Shown one piece after another: positions 1-6,867 of a stretch of DNA of 64,000 nt. The first letter of the stretch is position 1; each line of letters starts with the position of its first letter. Source of the stretch: Brachymonas wangyanguii (GTDB lineage Bacteria > Pseudomonadota > Gammaproteobacteria > Burkholderiales > Burkholderiaceae_C); the NCBI RefSeq assembly GCF_045055315.1, contig NZ_CP173677.1, forward strand, positions 124,001-188,000, in the 5' to 3' direction. The position numbers and the translations under genes are program-made. The notes below the pieces were generated by a model. The model searched no databases and was not told the DNA's origin. It worked only from the letters and a program-made list of their open reading frames with translations.

Positions 1-1
1 A

Positions 2-49
2 CAGGTCATCCGCATCCGTACCGGCGAGTCCGGCAGCATCGCCCTCTGA
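2..49 (+). CDS. glnK: PII signal-transduction protein, C-terminal end only (5' part outside window)
   Basis: Only the last 15 codons are inside the window. They read QVIRIRTGESGSIAL and stop at 47-49. The RIRTGE motif near the C-terminus is typical of PII proteins (GlnB/GlnK). The gene lies 27 bp upstream of amtB on the same strand, the standard glnK-amtB pairing in which GlnK binds and blocks the ammonium channel when nitrogen is plentiful. GlnK rather than GlnB is inferred from that neighbour. Confidence 0.8.
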   Translation, partial: QVIRIRTGESGSIAL

Positions 50-76
50 GGCCATCCCCCCAACAGGAGAATCTCC

Positions 77-1399
77 ATGATGAAGTCCCTTCCCTCCCGG
101 CTGGCCGCTGTCATGGCGCTGGCATTGACCAGTGCCAGCGCACTGGCCCAGACCCCGGCCGTCGAAGCTACCGTCAACAAGGGTGACGTGGCCTGGCTGC
201 TCACCTCCACCCTACTCGTGATCATGATGAGCCTGCCCGGTATCGCGCTGTTCTACGGCGGCCTGGCGCGCAGCAAGAACATGCTGTCCGTGCTGATGCA
301 GGTCTTTGCCGTGTTTTCCATGGTTGCCGTGCTGTGGGCCTTCTACGGCTACAGCCTCGCCTTCAGCGGTGGTGGTGCCATCTACGGCGATTTCGGCAAG
401 CTGTTCCTGAGCGGTGTCGGTGTGGACGCCCTGGGTGATACCTTCAGTGCCGATGCCAAGATCCCGGAACTGGCCTTTGTCGCCTTCCAGTGTTCGTTCG
501 CCGCCATCAGCTGCGCCATCATCGTCGGCTCGCTAGCCGAGCGCATGCGCTTTGCCGCGCTGATGACCTTCATCGGCCTGTGGTTCACGCTCAGCTACTT
601 GCCGATCGCGCACATGGTCTGGTCCGGCAACGGCTACCTGTTCGGCAAGGGCGCACTGGATTTTGCCGGTGGTACCGTGGTGCACATCAACGCCGGTGTT
701 GCCGGCCTGGTGGCAGCCTATGTGCTGGGCAAGCGTATCGGCTATGGCCGTGAGGCGCTGATGCCGCACAGCCTGACGCTGACCATGGTCGGTGCCGCGC
801 TGCTGTGGGTCGGCTGGTTCGGCTTCAACGGTGGTTCTGCACTCGAAGCCAACGGCACGGCTGCGCTGGCCTTCGTCAACACGCTGATGGCGACTGCCGC
901 AGCCGTACTGTCCTGGCTGCTGACCGAAGCCGTGCTGGGCCGCAAGCCTTCCATGCTGGGTGCGGCTTCCGGTGCCATTTCCGGTCTGGTGGTGATCACC
1001 CCGGCGGCCGGTACGGTCGGCGTGATGGGTGGCATCGCCATGGGTCTGCTAGTGTCCCCGATCTGTTTCTGGGGCGTGACCGGCCTGAAGCGCCTGCTCA
1101 AGGTCGATGATGCCTTCGATGCCTTTGGCATCCATGGGGTTGGCGGCATCGTTGGCGCCGTGCTGGTGGGCGTGTTCACTGCGCCGGCGTTGGGTGGCAT
1201 GGGCGCGGCAGACTTTGACATGCTGCACCAGCTCTGGGTCCAGATCGAAGGCGTGCTGATCACCATCGTCTGGTCCGGCGTAGTCACGGTCGTGCTCTGC
1301 AAGCTGATCGGCATGACCATCGGCCTGCGCGTCAGTGAAGAGGACGAGCGCCAGGGGCTGGACATCAGCAGCCATGGCGAATCTGCCTACAGCCGTTGA
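77..1399 (+). CDS. amtB: Ammonium transporter AmtB
   Basis: 440 residues, normal for the Amt/Mep/Rh family. It conducts ammonium across the inner membrane for nitrogen assimilation. Residues 1 to about 25 form a cleavable-type signal peptide ending near ALAQ, as in other AmtB proteins. About eleven membrane segments follow. Family landmarks seen are FYGGLARSKNMLSV in the first membrane segments, the pore-region stretch AHMVWSGNGYLFGKGALDFAGGT broken here as AHMVWSG plus DFAGGTVVHINAG, and DAFGIHGVGGIVGA near the second pore histidine. The start at 77 has an AGGAGA ribosome site about 7 bases upstream. The linked glnK end upstream supports nitrogen-responsive (NtrC-type) control, though no NtrC or sigma-54 site is visible in this window. 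Confidence 0.97.
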   Translation: MMKSLPSRLAAVMALALTSASALAQTPAVEATVNKGDVAWLLTSTLLVIMMSLPGIALFYGGLARSKNMLSVLMQVFAVFSMVAVLWAFYGYSLAFSGGGAIYGDFGKLFLSGVGVDALGDTFSADAKIPELAFVAFQCSFAAISCAIIVGSLAERMRFAALMTFIGLWFTLSYLPIAHMVWSGNGYLFGKGALDFAGGTVVHINAGVAGLVAAYVLGKRIGYGREALMPHSLTLTMVGAALLWVGWFGFNGGSALEANGTAALAFVNTLMATAAAVLSWLLTEAVLGRKPSMLGAASGAISGLVVITPAAGTVGVMGGIAMGLLVSPICFWGVTGLKRLLKVDDAFDAFGIHGVGGIVGAVLVGVFTAPALGGMGAADFDMLHQLWVQIEGVLITIVWSGVVTVVLCKLIGMTIGLRVSEEDERQGLDISSHGESAYSR

Positions 1400-1416
1400 T
1401 CCAGCCGCCCATGAAA

Positions 1417-1444
1417 AATGCCGACAGCGCTAGCTGTCGGCATT
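1417..1444 (+). terminator. Hairpin terminator after amtB
   Basis: A perfect 12-bp stem (1417-1428 with 1433-1444) and loop GCTA lie 17 bases past the amtB stop. There is no immediate T-run; a T6 run occurs about 20 bases further on. Its outer arms AATGCCGAC / GTCGGCATT recur in the hairpin at 62701-62726. Confidence 0.7.
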
Positions 1445-1598
1445 CGGGTGTGCTGTTGCACTATTTTTTGGGCTGTGTCTCCTCGGCCTCTGTGCTGCTG
1501 CAGCGTGTGCATCAGCGTGTCCCGGAACTATAGCGAGATTGCCCTCGCAACCATCCTAGGTAAAACCCTGAAATGCTATTAATTACACCCGCCAGGCA

Positions 1599-2726
1599 TC
1601 AATCGTCGCTACGCAGATAGTGCTTGCGCCAGAACCACAGGCTCAGCAGCACCGCAATCGACAGCATGCTGCCAATGGCAATCCAGAAGCCGATGCTGAG
1701 CTTGAGCAGCGGCATCTCCAGAAAGTTCATGCCGAAAATGCCGGCGATCAGGTTCAGCGGCAGGAAAATCGCGGTCAGCGTGGTCAGCACGCGCATGATG
1801 TCGTTGGTGCGATTGCCCTGTGCGCTGAAATGGATCTGCACTGCAGTTTCGGCCGATTGTTCCAGCCGGCGCACATGGTGCAGCACACGCTGGATATGCT
1901 CGATCACGTCGCGTCCGCGTGCAATCAGCAGGTCGTGGTGCGCTGTCAGTTCCTTGCCCGACAGGCCGGCCTGTGCAGCTGGCAGGTGCTCGGCCAGGCT
2001 GTCCAGCCATTCCTGCATCGCATCGTGCTGCTCCTCGCACAGGTCTTCCAGCGCATGCAGCTGGTTGCGCGCCGCCATCAGCGCATTCCAGTTGGCAAAG
2101 CCGGCATTGGTCTGCAACAGTTGCTGCTGCCAGCGTTCCAGCCGGTCGGCCAGCTGCTTGCGCAGGTCCAGGTAGCTGTCCACCATCTGGTTGATCATGC
2201 GCAGCACCAGGTCGCTCGGGTTCAGCGGCATGCGATTCCGCGCCGTGCTCACGTCCACGCCCAGTTGCACATCCGCCAGAAAGCGCTGCACGAACTGGCG
2301 TGCCGACTGGCAGCCGTCCGGATGCACGCTGATCAGCAACCGGTCGTAGACGACAAAACCCACCGCCAGCGAATGCAGTTGGCCCCAGACCAGTGGATCG
2401 GCCGTGCCGTGGCTGGGCAGCTGTCCCTGTGCCGCCAGTTCGGAGGCAAACGGCAGCCGGCGGAACACGATCAGGTCATAGACCGAGGTGTAGTCGTAGC
2501 GCGAGGGATGCTCCTCGGTGGCCAGGTCCTGGCAGTGCAGGTCCAGCATCGGTGAGCCGCCCAGGCGGCTGGCGGCCTGTTGCAGCCAGGGCAGCGTGTC
2601 CGGCAGCTGCTCGCGTCCCAGGAAAATCCAGACAAAGCCCTGCTCCGGCGCTGTCGTGGGCAGCGCCTCCAGAAAACGCAGCGTGTTGCCGTGGAACTCG
2701 ACCGCGGTAACGTGCGCAGGCACCAT
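1599..2726 (-). CDS. CorA/ZntB-family divalent metal transporter
   Basis: 375 residues. The signature GMN motif is present (GIFGMNFLEMP) between two C-terminal membrane segments, preceded by a long soluble, partly helical cytoplasmic domain rich in Gln and Leu. This is the CorA/ZntB architecture, a homopentameric inner-membrane channel for Mg2+ or Zn2+. ZntB versus CorA cannot be decided by eye, so no symbol is given. The start at 2726 (MVPAHVTAVE) is chosen because the longer frame back to 2783 runs into the end of hemB. The gene begins 16 bp after the hemB stop on the same strand and is probably co-transcribed with it. Confidence 0.85.
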   Translation of the reverse strand: MVPAHVTAVEFHGNTLRFLEALPTTAPEQGFVWIFLGREQLPDTLPWLQQAASRLGGSPMLDLHCQDLATEEHPSRYDYTSVYDLIVFRRLPFASELAAQGQLPSHGTADPLVWGQLHSLAVGFVVYDRLLISVHPDGCQSARQFVQRFLADVQLGVDVSTARNRMPLNPSDLVLRMINQMVDSYLDLRKQLADRLERWQQQLLQTNAGFANWNALMAARNQLHALEDLCEEQHDAMQEWLDSLAEHLPAAQAGLSGKELTAHHDLLIARGRDVIEHIQRVLHHVRRLEQSAETAVQIHFSAQGNRTNDIMRVLTTLTAIFLPLNLIAGIFGMNFLEMPLLKLSIGFWIAIGSMLSIAVLLSLWFWRKHYLRSDD

Positions 2727-2742
2727 GGCAGGTCTCAGCGCA

Positions 2743-3753
2743 TCAGGCCTGCTGGCGCAGCCATTCGGCCGCATCCAGCGCAAAATAGGTCAGGATGCCG
2801 TCGGCACCGGCGCGCTTGAACGCCAGCAGCGATTCCATCATCACCGCATCGTGATCGATCCAGCCGTTCTGAGCCGCCGCCTTGATCATGGCGTATTCGC
2901 CGCTCACCTGGTAGGCAAAGGTCGGCACGCGGAAGGTCTGCTTCACGCGGTAAAGCACGTCCAGATACGGCAGGCCGGGCTTGACCATCACCATGTCGGC
3001 ACCCTCGGCGATGTCCATGGCGACTTCGCGCAGCGCCTCGTCGGAGTTGGCCGGATCCATCTGGTAGACCTTCTTGTTGCTCTTGCCAAGGTTGGCCGAA
3101 GAGCCCACGGCATCGCGGAACGGGCCGTAGAAACTGCTGGCGTACTTGGCGCTGTAGGCCATCAGGCGCGTGTTGATCAGGCCCTGGGCTTCGAAGGCCT
3201 GGCGGATCGCGCCAATGCGACCGTCCATCATGTCGCTCGGCGAGATGATGTCAGCGCCGGCCTGTGCATGCAGCACTGACTGCTGCGTCAGGATCTCGAC
3301 CGTGCGGTCGTTCAGGATATAGCCGGTCTCGTCGATCACGCCGTCCTGGCCATGGCTGGTGTAGGGATCGAGCGCCACGTCCGTCATTACGCCCAGCTCG
3401 GGAAACTCGCGCTTCAGCGCCTGGATCGTGCGCGGGATCAGGCCGTCCGGGTTCAGCGCTTCGCTGCCGTCTTCGGTTTTCAGCGAGGCGTCAATCGCCG
3501 GGAACAGGTCGATAAAGGGCACACCCAGCTTCAGGCAGCGCTCGGCCACCGGCAGCAGCAGGTCGATGCTCAGGCGCTCCACGCCCGGCATGCTGGCTAC
3601 CGGCTGGCGCAGGTTCGTGCCTTCGTGTACGAACACCGGGTAGATGAAGTCATGCGCCGTGACGCTGTGCTCGCGCACCAGGTTGCGCGTGGCAGTATCA
3701 AAACGCAGGCGGCGCGGACGGCCGGCGGGAAAAGAGGCGTAGGGAGTGGTCAT
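2743..3753 (-). CDS. hemB: Delta-aminolevulinic acid dehydratase (porphobilinogen synthase)
   Basis: 336 residues from the chosen start. It condenses two 5-aminolevulinate molecules to porphobilinogen in haem biosynthesis. The two Schiff-base lysines are visible at about K203 (AYSAKYASSFYGPFR) and K258 (MVMVKPGLPY). The metal-site segment at 125-138 reads DVALDPYTSHGQDG, the cysteine-free aspartate-rich version typical of magnesium-type, zinc-independent enzymes, rather than DxCxC. The frame is open to 3795, but a good promoter at 3802-3829 places transcription start near 3795, so the start at 3753 (MTTPYASFPAG) is preferred. A start at 3771 is possible. HemJ lies nearby on the opposite strand. 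Confidence 0.96.
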   Translation of the reverse strand: MTTPYASFPAGRPRRLRFDTATRNLVREHSVTAHDFIYPVFVHEGTNLRQPVASMPGVERLSIDLLLPVAERCLKLGVPFIDLFPAIDASLKTEDGSEALNPDGLIPRTIQALKREFPELGVMTDVALDPYTSHGQDGVIDETGYILNDRTVEILTQQSVLHAQAGADIISPSDMMDGRIGAIRQAFEAQGLINTRLMAYSAKYASSFYGPFRDAVGSSANLGKSNKKVYQMDPANSDEALREVAMDIAEGADMVMVKPGLPYLDVLYRVKQTFRVPTFAYQVSGEYAMIKAAAQNGWIDHDAVMMESLLAFKRAGADGILTYFALDAAEWLRQQA

Positions 3754-3801
3754 GTCGCTCACAGGAATCATCAGGAACAGGCCCGGATCGGGCATGCGGA
3801 C

Positions 3802-3829
3802 ATTCTAGGACCTGAACCGCCACAGGCAA
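3802..3829 (-). promoter_or_regulatory. Sigma-70-type promoter for hemB
   Basis: On the minus strand a -35 box TTGCCT (3824-3829) is separated by 16 bp from a -10 box TAGAAT (3802-3807). The predicted start near 3795 gives a leader of about 42 nt to the hemB start at 3753. This also argues against the longer hemB reading frame. Confidence 0.6.
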
Positions 3830-3925
3830 GCCAGCTGTCGGGTGCGGCATCCTGCAACAGCTTGCAAGTTGCATTTGCAGACGCAAATCCGGCGCCCCGG
3901 GCCAGCCGGCCCGTGCTAGATTGGT

Positions 3926-4030
3926 TCCCGGAGCTTTCGGGCTTCCCCGCCTTCCTCCCTGGGCGGGATTTCGCTGCCCCTGGTAGCGGAATGCACTTGC
4001 ACCCCGGACATTGCTGCCGGGGTTTTTTTT
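3926..4030 (+). ncRNA. Candidate small RNA with an anti-Shine-Dalgarno loop, or structured hemJ leader
   Basis: Between the divergent hemB and hemJ genes there is a run of four short hairpins ending in a textbook terminator. Stem A is 3927-3931 with 3937-3941. Stem B is 3946-3951 with 3962-3967 and carries the loop TTCCTCCCTG. Stem C is 3968-3975 with 3985-3992. The terminator is 4001-4030. An extended -10 (TGCTAGATT, 3914-3922) sits just upstream, but no -35 is convincing. Loop B is C-rich and complementary to Shine-Dalgarno sequences, as in the cuckoo/CcsR-type small RNAs of alphaproteobacteria. An attenuator ahead of hemJ is the alternative. Confidence 0.45.
4001..4030 (+). terminator. Intrinsic terminator between hemB and hemJ
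   Basis: Stem ACCCCGG (4001-4007) pairs with CCGGGGT (4017-4023), followed by eight T residues (4023-4030). It reads on the plus strand although no plus-strand protein gene lies upstream since the divergent hemB promoter. It therefore ends either an unannotated small transcript or an attenuated hemJ leader. Confidence 0.8.
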
Positions 4031-4138
4031 CGGATCGGGCGCTGCCCGCAGCGGGCGCGCTATCATTTGGCGTTATCTGTTGCAGTGCAAGAAGGCCGCC
4101 ATGGGGTAGTCCGTCGTGCTGCTGCCCAAGGAAGTCGC

Positions 4139-4576
4139 ATGGGATATCTGTTGGCCAAGGCCTTTCACATCATCTTTATCGCCAGCTGGTTTGCCGGCCT
4201 GTTCTACCTGCCGCGCATCTTCGTCAACCTGGCCATGGTGCCGGCCGATTCCCATGCCGAACGTGATCGCCTGCTGCTGATGGCCGGCAAGCTGCTGCGT
4301 TTCACCCACATCCTGATGGTGGTGGCCGTGGCCTTCGGCCTCTGGCTCTGGCTGGGCTACGGCATCGGCCTGCGCGGCCCGGGCAACGGCTGGATGCACG
4401 CCAAGCTCACGCTGGTGGCACTGGTGCTGGCCTACCAGGTCAGCTGCGTGCGCATCCTCAAGAATTGGCAGGCCGGCATCAACCACCGCAGCCACGTCTG
4501 GTATCGCTGGTACAACGAGGCACCGATCGTGCTGATGCTGTTCATCGTGCTGCTGGTCGTCCTCAAGCCCTTCTGA
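4139..4576 (+). CDS. hemJ: Protoporphyrinogen IX oxidase, HemJ/CopD-like family
   Basis: 145 residues, about four membrane segments, matching the short HemJ family. This enzyme oxidises protoporphyrinogen IX to protoporphyrin IX in the inner membrane. The family pattern is clear: KAFHIIFIASWFAGLFYLPRI near the N-terminus (broken: KAFHIIFIASWFAGL, then FYLPRIFVN), FTHILMVVAVAFG, WMHAKLTLV, and the C-terminal WYRWYNEAPIVLM. The conserved histidine in the first segment and the lysine of HAKL are present. The start at 4139 has an AAGGAA ribosome site 6 bases upstream; the frame is open to 4067 but lacks a site there. It lies back to back with hemB. Confidence 0.88.
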   Translation: MGYLLAKAFHIIFIASWFAGLFYLPRIFVNLAMVPADSHAERDRLLLMAGKLLRFTHILMVVAVAFGLWLWLGYGIGLRGPGNGWMHAKLTLVALVLAYQVSCVRILKNWQAGINHRSHVWYRWYNEAPIVLMLFIVLLVVLKPF

Positions 4577-4608
4577 ACCCGACCCGTCACGCCACGGGAT
4601 AGACACCC

Positions 4609-5751
4609 ATGACACAGCGCCCCGCCAAGCCAGCTGCCACGCAGACCGCCAGGCCGGGCGGGAGCACGGCCTGGCCGCTGGCATTGCTGTGCCTGGCGCT
4701 GATCCTCTACCTGTCGCTCTATCCCTTTACCGGCTGGCGTGACAGCGGCCTGTCCTGTACCGCCTACCTGCTGGCATCGCCGCCGCGCTACTGGACCTGG
4801 TTCGACATCATCACCAACTACCTAGGCTATATCCCGTTCGGTTTCCTGCTGGCGCTGGCCATGCTGCGCAGCGACAGTCCAGAACTGCGCCGCTGGGGGC
4901 CGCTGCTGGCCGCGCTGGCTGGTGTCGCCATGTCCTTCACCATGGAGACCACCCAGTGCTGGCTGCCGCAGCGTACCAGCTCGAATCTGGATCTGGCGCT
5001 CAATAGCGCGGGTGCGCTCAGCGGCGGCCTGCTGGCCTGGCTGATCGAGAAGCTCGGCGTCTTTGGCCGCTGGCAGCGCTGGGCCAGCGAGGGGCTGGTG
5101 CCGGGCTACCAGGGCGAACTGGCACTGCTGCTGGTCTGGCCGCTGGCCTTGCTCTACCCGCTACCGGTACCTTTCGGTCTCGGCCAGATCCTGGAGCGAC
5201 TGGAAAAACTGCTGGCCGAATGGCTGCAGGACACGCCGTTCCTCGACTGGCTGCCGATGCGCGCCATTGAGTTCCAGCCCATGTTGCCGGAAATCGAGTA
5301 CGTGGTGATGGCGCTGGGCCTGCTGGCCGTCTGCCTGCTCGCCTTTGGCATCCTGCGTGGGCGCGCGGAGCGCCTGCTGGCCTTGCTGCTGCTGGCGCTG
5401 GCCGGCGTGCTGGCCACCGGTCTGGCGCTCAAGCTGTCCTTGCGTGCCGATGTCAGCTGGGCCTGGAACTGGCAGCCGCTGCAACTCAGCCTGGCGGCAG
5501 CCGTCGCCGCCGCCATCGCCTGCCTGTGGCTGCCGCCGCGCCTGTGCGCTGCGCTGGCGCTGCTGGTCTTGCTGGCACAGCTCTACCTGCTCAACCAGGC
5601 CGCCATACCGGTCTACCACGACTGGATGCTGTCCACCGCCATGCGTGCCGATTTCCGCCGCTTCTATGGCATGGCGCAGTGGCTGGGTTGGTGCTGGCCC
5701 TGGCTGGCCCTGCTGCTGCTGGCCCGACGCACGCTCAAGCCCCCGCGTTGA
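4609..5751 (+). CDS. VanZ-like family integral membrane protein
   Basis: 380 residues with about nine hydrophobic segments. The N-terminal half carries a VanZ-like pattern: LSLYPFTGWR, then NYLGYIPFGFLLAL, then a Glu-Thr-Gln motif (METTQCWLPQRTSSNLDL), which recalls the conserved E-x-x-Q and SxxD positions of the family. The C-terminal half is a poorly conserved, Leu-rich membrane region. VanZ proteins affect teicoplanin resistance in enterococci, but the role of the widespread proteobacterial homologues is not established. It lies 32 bp after hemJ on the same strand. Confidence 0.8.
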   Translation: MTQRPAKPAATQTARPGGSTAWPLALLCLALILYLSLYPFTGWRDSGLSCTAYLLASPPRYWTWFDIITNYLGYIPFGFLLALAMLRSDSPELRRWGPLLAALAGVAMSFTMETTQCWLPQRTSSNLDLALNSAGALSGGLLAWLIEKLGVFGRWQRWASEGLVPGYQGELALLLVWPLALLYPLPVPFGLGQILERLEKLLAEWLQDTPFLDWLPMRAIEFQPMLPEIEYVVMALGLLAVCLLAFGILRGRAERLLALLLLALAGVLATGLALKLSLRADVSWAWNWQPLQLSLAAAVAAAIACLWLPPRLCAALALLVLLAQLYLLNQAAIPVYHDWMLSTAMRADFRRFYGMAQWLGWCWPWLALLLLARRTLKPPR

Positions 5752-5774
5752 GTGCAGATCCGTGCCGCTGCCCC

Positions 5775-5802
5775 TGTGCAAGTGGCCGCAAGCACATACA
5801 AT
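5775..5802 (+). promoter_or_regulatory. Possible promoter giving a leaderless ferredoxin mRNA
   Basis: A consensus-like -10 TACAAT lies at 5797-5802 with a weak -35 TGTGCA at 5775-5780 (16-bp spacing). Transcription would start at about 5809-5810, the A of the ATG. No Shine-Dalgarno sequence precedes that ATG. Confidence 0.35.
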
Positions 5803-5809
5803 TCCCTGC

Positions 5810-6187
5810 ATGACTACACCGCAAACGCCTTCCGCCGCACCGGCAGAATCCTCCCAGCCGGGCTCCTACTACCAGCGCCACATCTTCTTCTGTCTCAACC
5901 AGCGGGACAATGGAGAGGCCTGCTGCGCTGATCACAAGGCCGAGGAATCCTTCGCCTACTGCAAGCAGCGCGTCAAGGAACTGGGGCTGGCCGGTGCCGG
6001 CAAGGTGCGCGTCAACAAGGCCGGTTGTCTGGACCGCTGCGCTGGTGCCCCGGTTGCCGTCGTCTATCCCGAAGCTGTCTGGTACACCTTTGTCGACCAG
6101 AGCGATATCGACGAGATCGTGCAAAGCCATCTGCAGGATGGCCAGGTGGTCGAGCGCCTGCTGCTGCCGCCTACCGTAGGACGCTGA
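5810..6187 (+). CDS. (2Fe-2S) ferredoxin domain protein, thioredoxin-like type
   Basis: 125 residues. A Ser/Pro-rich N-terminal tail is followed by a thioredoxin-fold ferredoxin. Candidate cluster ligands are C28 (FFCLNQRDNGEACC) with C38 or C39, then C73 and C77 (KAGCLDRC), the C-x(9-10)-C ... C-x3-C arrangement of this family. The end motif PVAVVYPEAVWYTFV is also typical. These proteins resemble the NuoE-type ferredoxin fold, but the electron partner is unknown. The frame is open upstream, overlapping the VanZ gene, but the ATG at 5810 begins the alignable part. No ribosome site is visible. The next gene starts one base after the stop, so the two are coupled. Confidence 0.85.
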   Translation: MTTPQTPSAAPAESSQPGSYYQRHIFFCLNQRDNGEACCADHKAEESFAYCKQRVKELGLAGAGKVRVNKAGCLDRCAGAPVAVVYPEAVWYTFVDQSDIDEIVQSHLQDGQVVERLLLPPTVGR

Positions 6188-6188
6188 G

Positions 6189-6839
6189 ATGAATGCCAAG
6201 ACCGAAGCCCTGCAGCTGCAGGGTGCCGCCGGCCTGATCGAGGCCCTGCTGGATCGCCCCGCAGACGCCACGCCCAGGGGCACGGCCGTGATTTCCCACC
6301 CGCATCCGCTGTTCGGCGGCACCATGCAGAACAAGGTGGTGCAGACGCTGGCACGCGCCTTCGTGCTGGCTGGCTGGAATGCGGTGCGCTACAACTTCCG
6401 TGGTGTTGGCGCCAGCGCTGGCACGCATGACGATGGCCGCGGCGAACTCGACGACCTGCTGCAGGTGATCCAGCAGGTGGCACCGCAAGGCCCGCTGGCA
6501 CTGGCCGGCTTTTCCTTTGGCGCCTTTGTCACGGCCAACGCCATGGCACGCCTGACTGCCGATGCGGCTGCGCGCCTGCCCGAGCAGCTGGTGCTGGTCG
6601 GTCCGGCCACCAGCCGGTTCCCAGTCGAGCCGGTCGCCGTCGACTGGCACGCCCGCACCCTGGTGGTGCACGGCGAGGAAGATGATGTCGTGCCGCTCGC
6701 CTCCGTCATGGACTGGGCGCGCCCGCAGTCACTTCCTGTCACCGTTGTTCCCGGCGTCGGCCACTTCTTTCATGGACAATTGCCCTTGCTGAGGCAGATC
6801 GTGTTGCGCCATCTGCAAGTCGTCCCTGTCCAGTCCTGA
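6189..6839 (+). CDS. Alpha/beta hydrolase family protein (CocE/dienelactone-hydrolase-like)
   Basis: 216 residues, a single alpha/beta hydrolase domain. The oxyanion region reads ISHPHPLFGGTMQNKV, followed by YNFRGVGASAG. The nucleophile elbow is GFSFG with S109. The probable acid is D165 or D166 (HGEEDDVVP) and the base H192 (GVGHFFHG). This is the short family often called YfhR/CocE-like in betaproteobacteria. The substrate is unknown. It starts 1 base after the ferredoxin gene, a spacing that suggests translational coupling. Confidence 0.85.
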   Translation: MNAKTEALQLQGAAGLIEALLDRPADATPRGTAVISHPHPLFGGTMQNKVVQTLARAFVLAGWNAVRYNFRGVGASAGTHDDGRGELDDLLQVIQQVAPQGPLALAGFSFGAFVTANAMARLTADAAARLPEQLVLVGPATSRFPVEPVAVDWHARTLVVHGEEDDVVPLASVMDWARPQSLPVTVVPGVGHFFHGQLPLLRQIVLRHLQVVPVQS

Positions 6840-6867
6840 GTCCTTTCCTTCTGGCGCCCGTCATGTC

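Noticed and set aside
3796..4138. 6S RNA between hemB and hemJ
   Set aside because: The structured stretch is about 105 nt with a terminator and short hairpins, whereas 6S is about 180 nt with one long bulged stem.
5345..5809. Upstream extension of the ferredoxin frame
   Set aside because: It overlaps the VanZ gene and is low-complexity; the conserved part starts at 5810.
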